64,000 bases of DNA. Origin: CAZYFH01 sp965249175 (lineage in GTDB: Bacteria > Acidobacteriota > Vicinamibacteria > Vicinamibacterales > UBA8438). The number at the start of each line of letters is the position of its first letter. Within the stretch, counting starts at the first letter, position 1. Under the pieces are notes generated by a model that was not told the DNA's origin, searched no databases, and was given only the letters and a program-made list of their open reading frames with translations. Below are positions 34,520 to 42,913 of this stretch, piece after piece. Both the position numbers and the translations under genes were made by a program. The stretch spans positions 6,076,001-6,140,000 of the forward strand of contig OZ252227.1 of NCBI GenBank assembly GCA_965249175.1. Direction: 5' to 3'.

Positions 34520-36372
34520 CTATCTGAGAGAGCGGGCACGCGCGCCCGAGAGCACCAGCCCCTCCGGGACGGCATCGGGCAGCGGCACGAATGTCAACGA
34601 GCGCGCCGTCTGCCCTGCGCAGCCGTTCACGCTTGCCGCGACGGCGAGGCAGATCGTCAGCATCGCGCCTGCCGTCGCCCACCGCACGGGATCGGCCAGG
34701 AGCAACACCTCAGTCCGGGACGCGCCGATCACGTAGAAACTCATTGCCATCAGACCCACCCCGCCGAGCAAGAGGATGCGGTCGCGACCCGGCACGTAGG
34801 CGCAGGCGAACGGCACGGTGTGGAACCTGAATAGCAAGAGCTCGGCGAGCACCATAGCCAGCCACACCCACAGCACGGTGTGCCCGATGGCCAAGGGGGC
34901 GCCCCAGAGCAGCCAGTAGCCCGGCAGGGTCACCGCCACGATCGGCACCAGGGACAGCCGCAGCGCGAGCCGCGCGGCCCGCAGATACCCCGTCGTGTCG
35001 TTGGTTTCTGTCACCCGGAACACCCAGTTGGCGGACAGCTCGCTGGGGATGGTGAAGAGCACGCGAAGCCCGACCAGTGTGAAGAACGCCAGCACGTGCG
35101 GAATGCACAGTAACGCGGTCGTGGGCGCCTCCAGGCCCCGTGCGTCCCCGCGGACGCCCATCGCGACTCGCATGAAGCGCGCCACGCCCGACTCGGCCTC
35201 CGCCCCCGGCCAGCTCACCAGCACGGCCATCGCGACGAAGCCCAGCGCCACGCCGACATACACGGCGAACAAGAGCGGGTGGTGTGGACTGCGACGCAGC
35301 GTCTTCATCACGAACCCGACGACGGCCTGCTCGGTGGCGCCCCGCACCACGACCCGATCGGTGACCCAACGCACGGCGCGCGCGACCGCGCCTGGCTCGC
35401 GTGGCTGGGGCACCGGCGATTCCAGCACCTGCTGCCTGAGATGGCGGTAGCGGGCGAGGTACGCGAGGGTTGCCACGGCGAGACTGGCAAGGGTGGCCAA
35501 CCCGGCTCTGGGGGCGAGCGTGCGGAAGATCGCGTGTTCGGTGCCAAGCACCGTTTCGTACAGGCCCAGGAACCAGAAGGGCGGCACCCAGGCGGCCACC
35601 GCGTCGCCCGACAGCCGTAGCCCGTTGTCGGCGAACCATCCGGACAGGAACAGCGAGAACATCAACATCTGCACCACACCGATCACGCACACCAGCTGCA
35701 ACGCGACCGACAGCGCGCGCAGGAGCCGCGCAGTGAAGACCAGGCGCAGGAGCGCCTGCATCGCGAACAGCGACGAGAACACGAACAGCCCGGCACTCGG
35801 CAGGACCAGCAGATGGGCCACCAGATACCGCACGTGGATCAGTCCCGCCGAGCTATACCGGCAGCGATCGCCATCGCCACCGCCGAGGGCAGACTGATCG
35901 CGACCACAACCGCCACGACCAGCAGGAGGAGCGCCGGGAGCTTGGCGCCGAAGACCGTCCGCTCCCGTACCGGGAGTGTGCCGAGCACCATCACATCCCG
36001 TCGATCAGGATAGACACGGTCCCAGACCATGACGGTGATGAACCCGACGACCGTCATCGCATAGAAAATGAACAGCAGCTCGACGCCCCACGACAGCTGT
36101 TCCTTGCCAACCAGGAGCAGTCCGAGGGTGCCATCCAGCTCCGCTTGCCTCATGGCCCACCAGCGGGGACGGAAGCCTACATAGAGCACGAGTACCGATA
36201 TCCACACCATGGGGGTGAGGACGATCGCGCCCACCCAGAGCAGCGACTGTCTCAGGTCGCCGTCATCCGGCAGCAGGTCGCTCTCGAAGAGCCCGTGGAA
36301 GAAACTGCGCACCAAGAGCGCGAACGGTCGCTGTCGAGCAGGACGGGTGCCTGCCGGGTCGTCGGTCACCAA
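34520..36372 (-). pseudogene. Multi-span ABC-2-type permease-like protein, frameshifted
   Basis: Two frames join into one product of about 617 residues. The first (MVTDDPAGTRPARQRPFALL to VAMAIAAGIARRD) and the second (VRYLVAHLLVLPSAGLFVFS to the end) meet at about 35838, where GACTGATCC lacks one C; restoring it gives RRD-LIHVRYL without a stop. Total length modulo 3 agrees. About 12 hydrophobic spans are visible, and the stretch VRERTVFGAKLPALLLLV resembles acidobacterial ABC-2 permease-like proteins. No ATPase gene is adjacent. It lies 8 bases after the end of the truncated ADOP gene, so they were likely one operon. Confidence 0.7.
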
Positions 36373-36380
36373 GTGGTCCG

Positions 36381-38127
36381 CTATTCAGCGTTCAGCGTCG
36401 CCAGCGGGTCAGCCGTCGCGGCGCGTCGGGACGGCACCAGGCAGGCGAGCAGCGCCACGCCGGCCAGCAGGAGTCCCGTCACGCCAAACACCACCGGGTC
36501 TGTCGGATTGACGTTGGGGTTGGGCAGGGAGCGTGTCAGGAACGGCGTCACACCGGCGGCGGCAAGGAACCCCAACGCCATCCCGATCCCGGCCAGGATC
36601 ATGGCTCGACCGACCGTCAACCGGACGATGCCGGCAGCGGTCGCGCCGAGCGCGCTGCGAATGCCGAACTCCTGCATCCGCTGCGTGACCGAGTACGCCA
36701 CGACGCCGTAGAGCCTCACCGCCGCCAGCAGCAGACCCAGCGTGCCAAAGGCTCCGAGCGAGCGGGCACCAAGGCGGCTGAGACTCAGGACTGGATTGTC
36801 GTACGCAAGCCGGTCCATGCTGGTGACCCCGAAGACCCCCAGCGTCGGGTCGAGCCGGTGGACGGCATCCGTGACCGCCGAGGCGAGGGCGGTCGGCGGT
36901 CCCTCGGTGTAGACATGCAGCGTCGCGCCCGGGCCGGCGGCGTGTCGGTGGCCGAATGGCAAGAGTACGACGGCGGGGACCTCGGCGATGTTCATCGAGA
37001 GACGCGCGTCGCGCACGATCCCGATGACTTCGTACTGGTGGTCCGGGGGGGCGCGGGAAACATGAAGCGCTTGCCCAACGGTTCCTGGTCGGGCCAGAAC
37101 TGCCGCGCCGCTGTCTCGCCGATCACCGCCACCGGACGGTCGTCGTCGGTGGCCTCCTCGTCGCTGAACCCGCGCCCCCGGATCACCGGGACGTCGACGG
37201 TGTCGAAGAACGCCCCGTCGACAAAGTTCGGGGCGACGGATGCGGGGTCAGTCTCTGAGGGGAAGGCGCCTCCATCCAGCGTGACCACGTTCCAGCGTTC
37301 CATGGTCTGTGGGGCCGAGCTCGCCCAACTCACCGACCTGACACCGGGCAGTGCGGCTACCTCGTCGGCGACGTCGCGATAGAATGCGGCGGCCTTGTCC
37401 GGTGCGTACCCGTGGGCAAGGGGATTGACCGAGATCAGCAGCAGGTCGTCGGTCCGAAACCCTAGATCGATGGCGCGGCTTGTTGCCCGCTGCGAACAGA
37501 CAGCCCGGCGCAGACCAGCAGCACCACCGAGAGCCCGACTTGCGCGACGACCAGGCTGCTCGTCAGACGCTGCCCCGTGGCACCCCCAGTGGCGCCGCGG
37601 CCGCCCTTCCCGATCGCGCCGATCAGGTCCACCCGTGAGGCCCGGAGCGCCGGCGCGAAGCCCGCGATCAGGCCCGTCAGGGTCGCCGCGAGCGCGGTGA
37701 ATGCGAACACCCGCCAGTCCATCGTCACGTCGAAGATCACCCCCACACCGAGGACCGTCCCGAGGTCGAGCGTGCTGAACCGGTCGGTGGCCCACAGCGC
37801 CGCCACCGCCCCCCCGGCGCCGCCGAGGATGGCGAGGAGGACGCTCTCGCTGAGCAGCTGGCGCACCAGGCGCAGCCGCGTGGCCCCGAGCCCTGCGCGC
37901 AACGCCATCTCCCGCTGGCGACCAAGTCCTCGGCCGATCAAGAGCGACGCGACGTTGGCGCACGCGATCAGGAGGACGACTGATGCCATCGCCATCGCCG
38001 CCGTCAGTGCGGGCGCCATGGCTTCGGCCCCGGGGGGGGCGGGCCGCGCGCGGCGTTCGGCCTCGACCCACAACTCGCTGTGCTCCATCTCGTCCGGATA
38101 CTCGGCGGCCAGCGCGGTCGTCAGCAC
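36381..38127 (-). pseudogene. ADOP/MacB-type permease, 5' truncated and frameshifted
   Basis: The first FtsX block (VVLLIACANVASLLIGRGLG, LRASRVDLIGAIGKG) is followed near 37480 by a frame change to RAIDLGFRTDDLLLISVNPL. After VAVIGETAARQFWPDQ another change occurs in a 7-C run near 37050. The last frame gives IVRDARL, the second FtsX block (LGLLLAAVRLYGVVAYSVTQ) and the usual terminus RRAATADPLATLNAE. About 280 N-terminal residues (first membrane helix and periplasmic domain) are missing, because the gene breaks off near 38127 next to unrelated plus-strand debris. The truncation is real loss; the two shifts may be sequence errors. Confidence 0.8.
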
Positions 38128-38139
38128 GCGCAGGCTCGC

Positions 38140-38371
38140 GCGGCCGGTCTACCTGATCGCGTTGACGACGTACTCCTACTCGACCACGCGGCTCGAGCTG
38201 TGGCTGCTCGAGGACTGGACGCGGTGGATCATCGCGTGCGGGACCGTCGCCGCCTGCCTTGCCGCCACCATCGTGTATCGACGGCGCGCCACCGCATCGA
38301 CGCTGCGATTGAGCTACGAGGAGACCCCCGACGCGACGGTCCAGATTCTCGGGCTCATGCGGCAGGTCTAA
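38140..38371 (+). pseudogene. 3' fragment of an unknown membrane protein gene
   Basis: A plus-strand tail reading YLIALTTYSYSTTRLELWLL, then a hydrophobic span (WIIACGTVAACLAATIVY) and a polar end (ETPDATVQILGLMRQV) before TAA. It abuts the broken start of the minus-strand ADOP gene, consistent with a rearrangement junction. No family is recognised. Confidence 0.35.
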
Positions 38372-38374
38372 CCC

Positions 38375-38395
38375 TTGATGGGGCTTCGCCCCAAC
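38375..38395 (+). repeat. Dispersed hairpin repeat, copy D
   Basis: TTGATGGGGCTTCGCCCCAA shares the TTCG-closed stem of copies A-C. It starts a few bases after the TAA that ends the membrane protein fragment. Confidence 0.65.
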
Positions 38396-38532
38396 TGCTG
38401 GTCTCCGAGATCTACAACGGCGCCGTGATGATGCGGCTCAGCGCGGATCGGCCGGCCGCCGAGCCTATCCTGGAAGGGATCCGCCAGCGACGGAACGGGC
38501 GAACCGTGGATAGCTACACACTTCGGCGTTAG
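38396..38532 (+). pseudogene. Short coding remnant
   Basis: A frame reading LLVSEIYNGAVMMRLSADRP to DSYTLRR before a TAG at 38530-38532, with coding-like composition but no start. It directly follows repeat copy D and its end overlaps the end of the ECF sigma gene. Probably debris. Confidence 0.25.
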
Positions 38533-39497
38533 GCAGGAGTAATTCGCCCACTACGTTGCCGTCCGTTGGTGTTTGACTCTCCGGGTCGCGGAGCGCTCAC
38601 AGCGTGCGAGTCGGCTTCGACCATCACGTGCCTCGCGTAGCGAAAGTCACGGATCGCTGCAATGCGCGCCCCGGCCCACTCCAGGAGAATGAAATAGCTG
38701 GGAGCTTCGTCTGGCGCGTCTGAGGCCAGGAGCGCAGGACATCCCTCGACCATCCCGGGACGCAGTCGACACTCAGGAGCCTTGGCGTAGTTGGTGTAAT
38801 ACCGACCGGTCGGCTCGGCGCCTCGAGATTGGAAGCGCCCCACGAGTTCGAGTCGGACGTCCTCCGCCAGCATCTCGCGTAGACCGTCAAAATCGTGAGC
38901 ATTGAATCGCTCGGCGTAGCGTGAGAGCAGCCCCTCTTCGGCCTCAGTCAGCACCGCCGGCATCTGGCTCCCGACCGCCGCCGCCTCACGCCGGAGACTC
39001 GCCCGACCCCGATGCAGTGCCGCCTTTGTAGCGGCGAGGCTGGAATCGAGGATTTCGGAGATCTCTGCGAGTGAATAGTCGAGTACGTCCTTCAGGATGA
39101 CGCAGCTACGTTGCATCGGGGTGAGCTTCGCGAAGTAGGACAGCCCCAGCGCCGTCACCTCCGCCTGCTCGAGGGCATCGACTCCGTTCGGGGCCTCAAC
39201 CTCGGATTCGAGTGCGACCCCGTGTTTTCGGTCGTAGCGCCGTAGATAGTCGAGCGCCCTGTTGTGTGCGACCTTGAAGAGCCAGCCGCGGAGGTTCGCC
39301 ACGCCGCCCAGCTCGGAGAGTTGATAGAACGTTTTTGCGAGGACATCCTGTACGACGTCCTCCCCCTCGATGGAGGATCCGACCATTCTTGAGCAGTACC
39401 GATGAAGGTCGATGCGTACGTCGCGGACAAGACCGTCGAACGCCTGACGTGCTGCTGCCTGTACGTCGGATTCCATGCGCTCGGGGGCTGATCTCAT
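38529..39497 (-). CDS. ECF sigma factor with C-terminal SnoaL-like domain
   Basis: 322 residues. Region 2 is DLHRYCSRMVGSSIEGEDVV with NLRGWLFKVAHNRALDYLR; region 4 is LTPMQRSCVILKDVLDYSLA with the HTH ILDSSLAATKAALHRGRASL. After about residue 195 a SnoaL-like tail follows (LLSRYAERFNAHDFDGLREM, EDVRLELVGRF). This arrangement matches extended ECF groups such as ECF41, in which the tail controls activity in place of an anti-sigma factor. No anti-sigma gene is adjacent, in agreement. ATG 39497 is the first start in frame. Confidence 0.88.
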   Translation of the reverse strand: MRSAPERMESDVQAAARQAFDGLVRDVRIDLHRYCSRMVGSSIEGEDVVQDVLAKTFYQLSELGGVANLRGWLFKVAHNRALDYLRRYDRKHGVALESEVEAPNGVDALEQAEVTALGLSYFAKLTPMQRSCVILKDVLDYSLAEISEILDSSLAATKAALHRGRASLRREAAAVGSQMPAVLTEAEEGLLSRYAERFNAHDFDGLREMLAEDVRLELVGRFQSRGAEPTGRYYTNYAKAPECRLRPGMVEGCPALLASDAPDEAPSYFILLEWAGARIAAIRDFRYARHVMVEADSHAVSAPRPGESNTNGRQRSGRITPA

Positions 39498-39638
39498 GAC
39501 CTCGCTCCCAGGCCTTCACAGTAGGTCACGATCACAAGACGATCGAGCGGCCGAAAGAGGTTCGACCCGTATCCTTTTGCGAGGGCCACTCGTCGAGCAA
39601 GTACACACATTGCAGGTTCCATATTTCAGGAGCACATC

Positions 39639-40144
39639 ATGGCGAACAGCACCGCGCCCCTCATGCACGTCTTCGGCACCGCCGATCACCTTATCCCGTT
39701 GATTCTAGACGACCTGTCCGAGGTCGAGTCCCGCACACGGGCTCGAGGTGCAGACGGGCCATCAATCGCCTGGCACTTGGGTCACCTTCTCTCGTACCGG
39801 TGCCAGGGCCTTCAGATGCTGGGTCGGTCGAATCGAACCCGTAGGAGACGGCCTTCGGAAGCAGCCCGGCGACGGACGGCGGAAACTATCGCACCACGGC
39901 AGAGTTGAGCGAGGAGTGGGGAAGGTGAGCGAGCGATTCATGACCCCCTCTCATCGGCGACCGAAGAGGCCCTCGCCACGCCGGTTAGCGGAGGCGCGCA
40001 CGCAGAAGAGAGCGCGGGAGACAAGATCGCGTTCCTCGCCTTTCACGAGGGATACCGTATGGGGTCCATCGCGGCCCTCCAGAAGACAATCAGCAAGAGT
40101 AGCCCGCCTGAGAAATCATGGCGGCAATGCAGGGAGGAGCCTAA
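39639..40144 (+). pseudogene. DinB-family gene broken by several frameshifts
   Basis: Opens MANSTAPLMHVFGTADHLIP with SIAWHLGHLLSYRCQGLQML in one frame. Coding continues in other frames as TAELSEEWG, VSERFM, LSSATEEALATPVSGGAHAE, DKIAFLAFHEGY and MGSIAALQKTI, ending IMAAMQGGA at TAA 40142-40144. The pieces together give a DinB-like helical bundle of about 168 residues with the His residues of HLGH and FHEGY. At least four shifts are needed, more than for other genes here, so true decay is more likely. It is divergent from the ECF sigma gene, a common pairing for DinB or DoxX targets. Confidence 0.7.
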
Positions 40145-40146
40145 GC

Positions 40147-40560
40147 ATGGCGAGCGTCGCGTTCACAGACGAGTGGGGAGAGGTCATCGACCGCCCCGAA
40201 CACGACACCATTGAGATCCGCTGGTTCGATGCCACGGCAGCCATGAGCGGCACCGAGTTCAACGGCTGGTTGTCCAGGTTCGCGGCCGAAGTTGAGCGGA
40301 CAGGTCGGTCTGGCGTGCTAGTCGACGGCCTCGCGTTTGCCATGCCGATGGCACGCATGGACGCGACCTGGCGGGACGCGAACATCATTCCACGCTACAG
40401 TGCCGCGGGCGTGAAACGGTTCGCGTTTCTCATGCCTGCAGGCATGCCGGCAATCGGTGCGCCGCCGGCAAAGGACGGGCCTGCGGCATACCCGACGGCC
40501 TACTTTGGAACTCGCGCCTCAGCGATGGAGTGGCTCGCAGGGACCGGGGCGGCCGATTAG
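40147..40560 (+). CDS. Hypothetical protein, possibly STAS/SpoIIAA-like
   Basis: 137 residues beginning MASVAFTDEWGEVIDRPEHD, with a strong GGAGGAG site about 7 bases before the ATG. The layout of a short N-terminal strand, a central helix (TEFNGWLSRFAAEVERTG), a buried strand (SGVLVDGLAF) and a further strand (VKRFAFLMP) resembles STAS/SpoIIAA-like folds, but this is a weak inference from pattern. It follows the broken DinB gene by two bases and may belong to the ECF-controlled unit. Confidence 0.7.
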   Translation: MASVAFTDEWGEVIDRPEHDTIEIRWFDATAAMSGTEFNGWLSRFAAEVERTGRSGVLVDGLAFAMPMARMDATWRDANIIPRYSAAGVKRFAFLMPAGMPAIGAPPAKDGPAAYPTAYFGTRASAMEWLAGTGAAD

Positions 40561-40812
40561 GCTGGCTGACGCCCTCAGGGGCCCGTTGTGTCGGCCTGTT
40601 GAACCCGCCTGAGATCGCCTCGCCGGACAAGCGACTCAAGGCAACTGGAGCGGAGGACCGCCAACACTTCTTCGAGTGTCAACCCAAGATGCGTCAAGAG
40701 ACGCGGCCCTGGGTTACGGGTTGGCCATGCCGGCACGGCGACGCTCGCCAGCGTCACTTATCACTAAAGACTACGGCGTGAGGCAGGACTAATCGCGTGT
40801 TCGTGACTCTAG
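40561..40812. other. Gap without a recognised gene
   Basis: About 250 bases with only GC-driven frames and no clear promoter, repeat or RNA. It separates the 137-residue protein gene from a small coding remnant and greB. Confidence 0.45.
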
Positions 40813-40986
40813 CCGCTATACCTGCAGCCGTCTGGCCCTGACGGCGCGAGCATCGACACCGCGGACTTCCGCACGTTGAACCGCTGTTCGGACGACGCCA
40901 TCGCTTGGGCTGTCGCCGAAGACGCGAACCAGGAGCGCGCCCCAGCGTGCACGACAGAGCAGGGGGCAGGGGTGGGAGCGAGCTAG
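40813..40986 (+). pseudogene. Possible sensor-protein remnant
   Basis: A frame without start reads DTADFRTLNRCSDDAIAWAV, similar to an N-terminal segment (F-R-T-L-N-x-x-L-D-x-A-I-A-x-A-V) of RsbR/histidine-kinase-type sensors. Nothing homologous continues after it, and the frame closes at TAG 40984-40986 overlapping the end of greB. Low confidence debris. Confidence 0.3.
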
Positions 40987-41564
40987 CCGCCGGTGGGAAG
41001 ATGGGTCGTCGGGGCGGCCTCGGCCCCAGGTGGTTCCCTGAAGGGTGCGATGGGAATGCGTTCGTAACGCACCTCGAGAACGTGCAGTTGCTGCGTACTG
41101 CCCGGAGCGTGAAGGACCGCGAAGTCGCCTGGTCCAGACTTCATCAACGCGCGTGCCAGTGGCGACACCCAGCTAATGTAGTGGCCTTCTCGATCGACCT
41201 CGTCGAGGCCGACAATGCTGACCACCCGCTCCATGCCGGCGGCGTCGGCGTAGCGCACGGTCGCTCCGAAGAAGGCATGTGTCGCCGCCCGCCCCGTCCT
41301 CGGCGCTTCAGGGTCCACTACTTCCGCGGCCTCGATGCGTTTGGTGAGGAAACGAATCTGGCGATCGATCTGGCGCAGCCGCCGTTTGCCGTACTGATAA
41401 TCGGCGTTTTCGCTGCGATCGCCGTTGCTCGCCGCCCAGGCGACTACCTCGGTCACCGCCGGCCGTTCCCTACCGAGCAGAAAGCGCAGCTCGTCTCTGA
41501 GTCGCTGCAAGCCAACCGGTGTGATGTAGTTCTTGTCGGATGTCTTCGTGAACGCCTGGCTCAT
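40983..41564 (-). CDS. greB: Transcription elongation factor GreB
   Basis: 193 residues from ATG 41564 (MSQAFTKTSDKNYITPVGLQ). The coiled-coil N-terminal domain carries the acidic tip NGDRSENADYQYGKRRLRQI, and the C-terminal domain has FFGATVRYAD, ISWVSPLARALM and GDFAVLHAPG, all of the GreB pattern. It rescues backtracked RNA polymerase by stimulating transcript cleavage. A tail of about 25 residues after EVRYERI extends past the usual length. ATG 41585 is a possible but less likely start. Confidence 0.93.
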   Translation of the reverse strand: MSQAFTKTSDKNYITPVGLQRLRDELRFLLGRERPAVTEVVAWAASNGDRSENADYQYGKRRLRQIDRQIRFLTKRIEAAEVVDPEAPRTGRAATHAFFGATVRYADAAGMERVVSIVGLDEVDREGHYISWVSPLARALMKSGPGDFAVLHAPGSTQQLHVLEVRYERIPIAPFREPPGAEAAPTTHLPTGG

Positions 41565-41744
41565 GAGGCTGGACCCACCATTCATCACTATTATCGCGCC
41601 ACGATGAACACCAAGCTCACCGGCGACCAACCATCCGATGCGCTCCAAGAACGGAGGCGAGGGTGGATGGGCCAGGAGGCCACTTCTCGTGCCGAACGGC
41701 ACGGACGATGTGCCGTCCGGTGCCGGCCATTTATGAGATGGCTT

Positions 41745-42377
41745 CTAATCAGGGACGACGGCGAACGGCACGGAAGCCATCTGGTTGTCCCAGATGACGG
41801 CGAGCCGGCCTGTCGTCAGCGTGACATCCAGGAACTCCCAGTGGAGCTGGTCGTGCGAGTGCGGGAGGGTCTCGACCCTCATCGGGACGCGGACGAGGTC
41901 CTTCTCAGGCGTGTAGGAATACGCACCGAACACCGAGTCCGGGTCGTCCTCATCGAAGCCCGTGGTCTGCGCCAGCAGCGTGGAGACGATCAACGTCCAG
42001 TTGTCGCGTGCGAGCTCGACAAAAATTGTGTACTCGCCGGGGGGCACGGTCGTGCCGCCGAGCTCGAGCGGGACCTCGTTGAAGAGTCGGGTCGATACGT
42101 TGGCTCCGGCGCGCCACACCGGCGCGCCATCGTTGAGAAACTCCACGAAGTCTTCCGGGCCGAATAGGTCCCGACCGCGCTTGAGCGGCCGCCCGTAACT
42201 GACCTCGATCCATTTGCCGCCAACGTGCCCGAGTCGACCGTCGAACACCTCGCCGCCGATCTGGGTTGCGGAGCGGCCGGCCGGGCTCAAGGGCCGGGTG
42301 TCCGGCTGCTGGGCGCCGATCGCCGTGCCGGCAACGACGATGATCAGAAGGGCGAACTGGTGCGCAGGGTTCGTCAT
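41745..42377 (-). CDS. Secreted DUF2911 protein
   Basis: 210 residues. A signal peptide (FALLIIVVAGTAIGAQ) is followed by the DUF2911 pattern: GKWIEVSYGRPLKRGRDLFG, WRAGANVSTRLF and PPGEYTIFVEL, then FGAYSYTPEKDLVRVPMRVE. DUF2911 is found in secreted proteins of Bacteroidetes and Acidobacteria; its function is unknown. It is divergent from the PadR gene with a strong palindrome between, so the PadR protein may control both. Confidence 0.88.
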   Translation of the reverse strand: MTNPAHQFALLIIVVAGTAIGAQQPDTRPLSPAGRSATQIGGEVFDGRLGHVGGKWIEVSYGRPLKRGRDLFGPEDFVEFLNDGAPVWRAGANVSTRLFNEVPLELGGTTVPPGEYTIFVELARDNWTLIVSTLLAQTTGFDEDDPDSVFGAYSYTPEKDLVRVPMRVETLPHSHDQLHWEFLDVTLTTGRLAVIWDNQMASVPFAVVPD

Positions 42378-42479
42378 GCGGTGCCAGGACACGAGTATCT
42401 CTGGGACAAGTATATGGCGCCTCCTCCGTCGCATTCGGCTCTCCGGCGGATTGATCCATCCAATGTTCGCATGGTAGTC

Positions 42480-42515
42480 TGTTGTCGAATGACAAGGTAT
42501 TGGCATTCGACAACA
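42480..42515. promoter_or_regulatory. Perfect 12-base inverted repeat, likely PadR operator
   Basis: TGTTGTCGAATG, 12 bases, CATTCGACAACA. The left arm itself lies within a smaller palindrome TTGTC-GAAT-GACAA. It sits 35 bases before the PadR start and about 100 bases before the divergent DUF2911 start. This fits autoregulation by a PadR dimer, possibly with two dimers bound. Confidence 0.75.
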
Positions 42516-42549
42516 TGGGTGGTGCGAACACGCCCGGGGAGCGCGTGAG

Positions 42550-42882
42550 ATGACCAAAGCCAAAGCCGACTTGCTCCAGGGCACCCTCGACCTCTTGATC
42601 CTCAAGGCGCTGACGCTGGGGCCCCTTCACGGATGGGGCATCTCGAAGCGGATCCGCGGGATGTCGCGCGGTGTGCTGGAAGTCAACCAGGGGTCGCTGT
42701 ATCCGGCACTCCATCGGCTGGAAGACCGTGGGTTCGTCCAGACGGCGTGGGGGGTGTCCGATGAGGGGCGCCGCGCGAAGTTCTACACGTTGACGTCGCG
42801 GGGTCGGCGACAGTTCGCCAACGAGCAGGACCGCTGGAACGTGTTCGCCGTCGCGGTGCGGCACACGCTCCGCGCGTCCTAA
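42550..42882 (+). CDS. PadR-family transcriptional regulator
   Basis: 110 residues with the PadR winged helix: LLQGTLDLLILKALTLGPLH, GWGISKRI, VNQGSLYPALHRLEDRGFVQ and the wing RRAKFYTLTSRGRRQF. The short C-terminal helix is that of the small PadR subgroup commonly encoded just before ADOP permeases in acidobacteria. The ADOP gene follows 31 bases later. It is a repressor likely relieved by an unknown ligand. Confidence 0.93.
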   Translation: MTKAKADLLQGTLDLLILKALTLGPLHGWGISKRIRGMSRGVLEVNQGSLYPALHRLEDRGFVQTAWGVSDEGRRAKFYTLTSRGRRQFANEQDRWNVFAVAVRHTLRAS

Positions 42883-42913
42883 AGGCCGGCCTAGTGACGT
42901 GTGAGCAAGACGC

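Noticed and set aside
38519..40796. Near-identical strings CGGCGTTAGGCAGGAGTAAT and CGGCGTGAGGCAGGACTAAT at 38526 and 40774, possible direct repeats or integron attC-like ends
   Set aside because: An 18-of-20 match is expected a few times by chance in a window this size, and no matching attC partner sequence, integrase or cassette structure is present.
40905..42167. 420-codon plus-strand open frame across greB and DUF2911
   Set aside because: Antisense shadow of two well-supported minus-strand genes.
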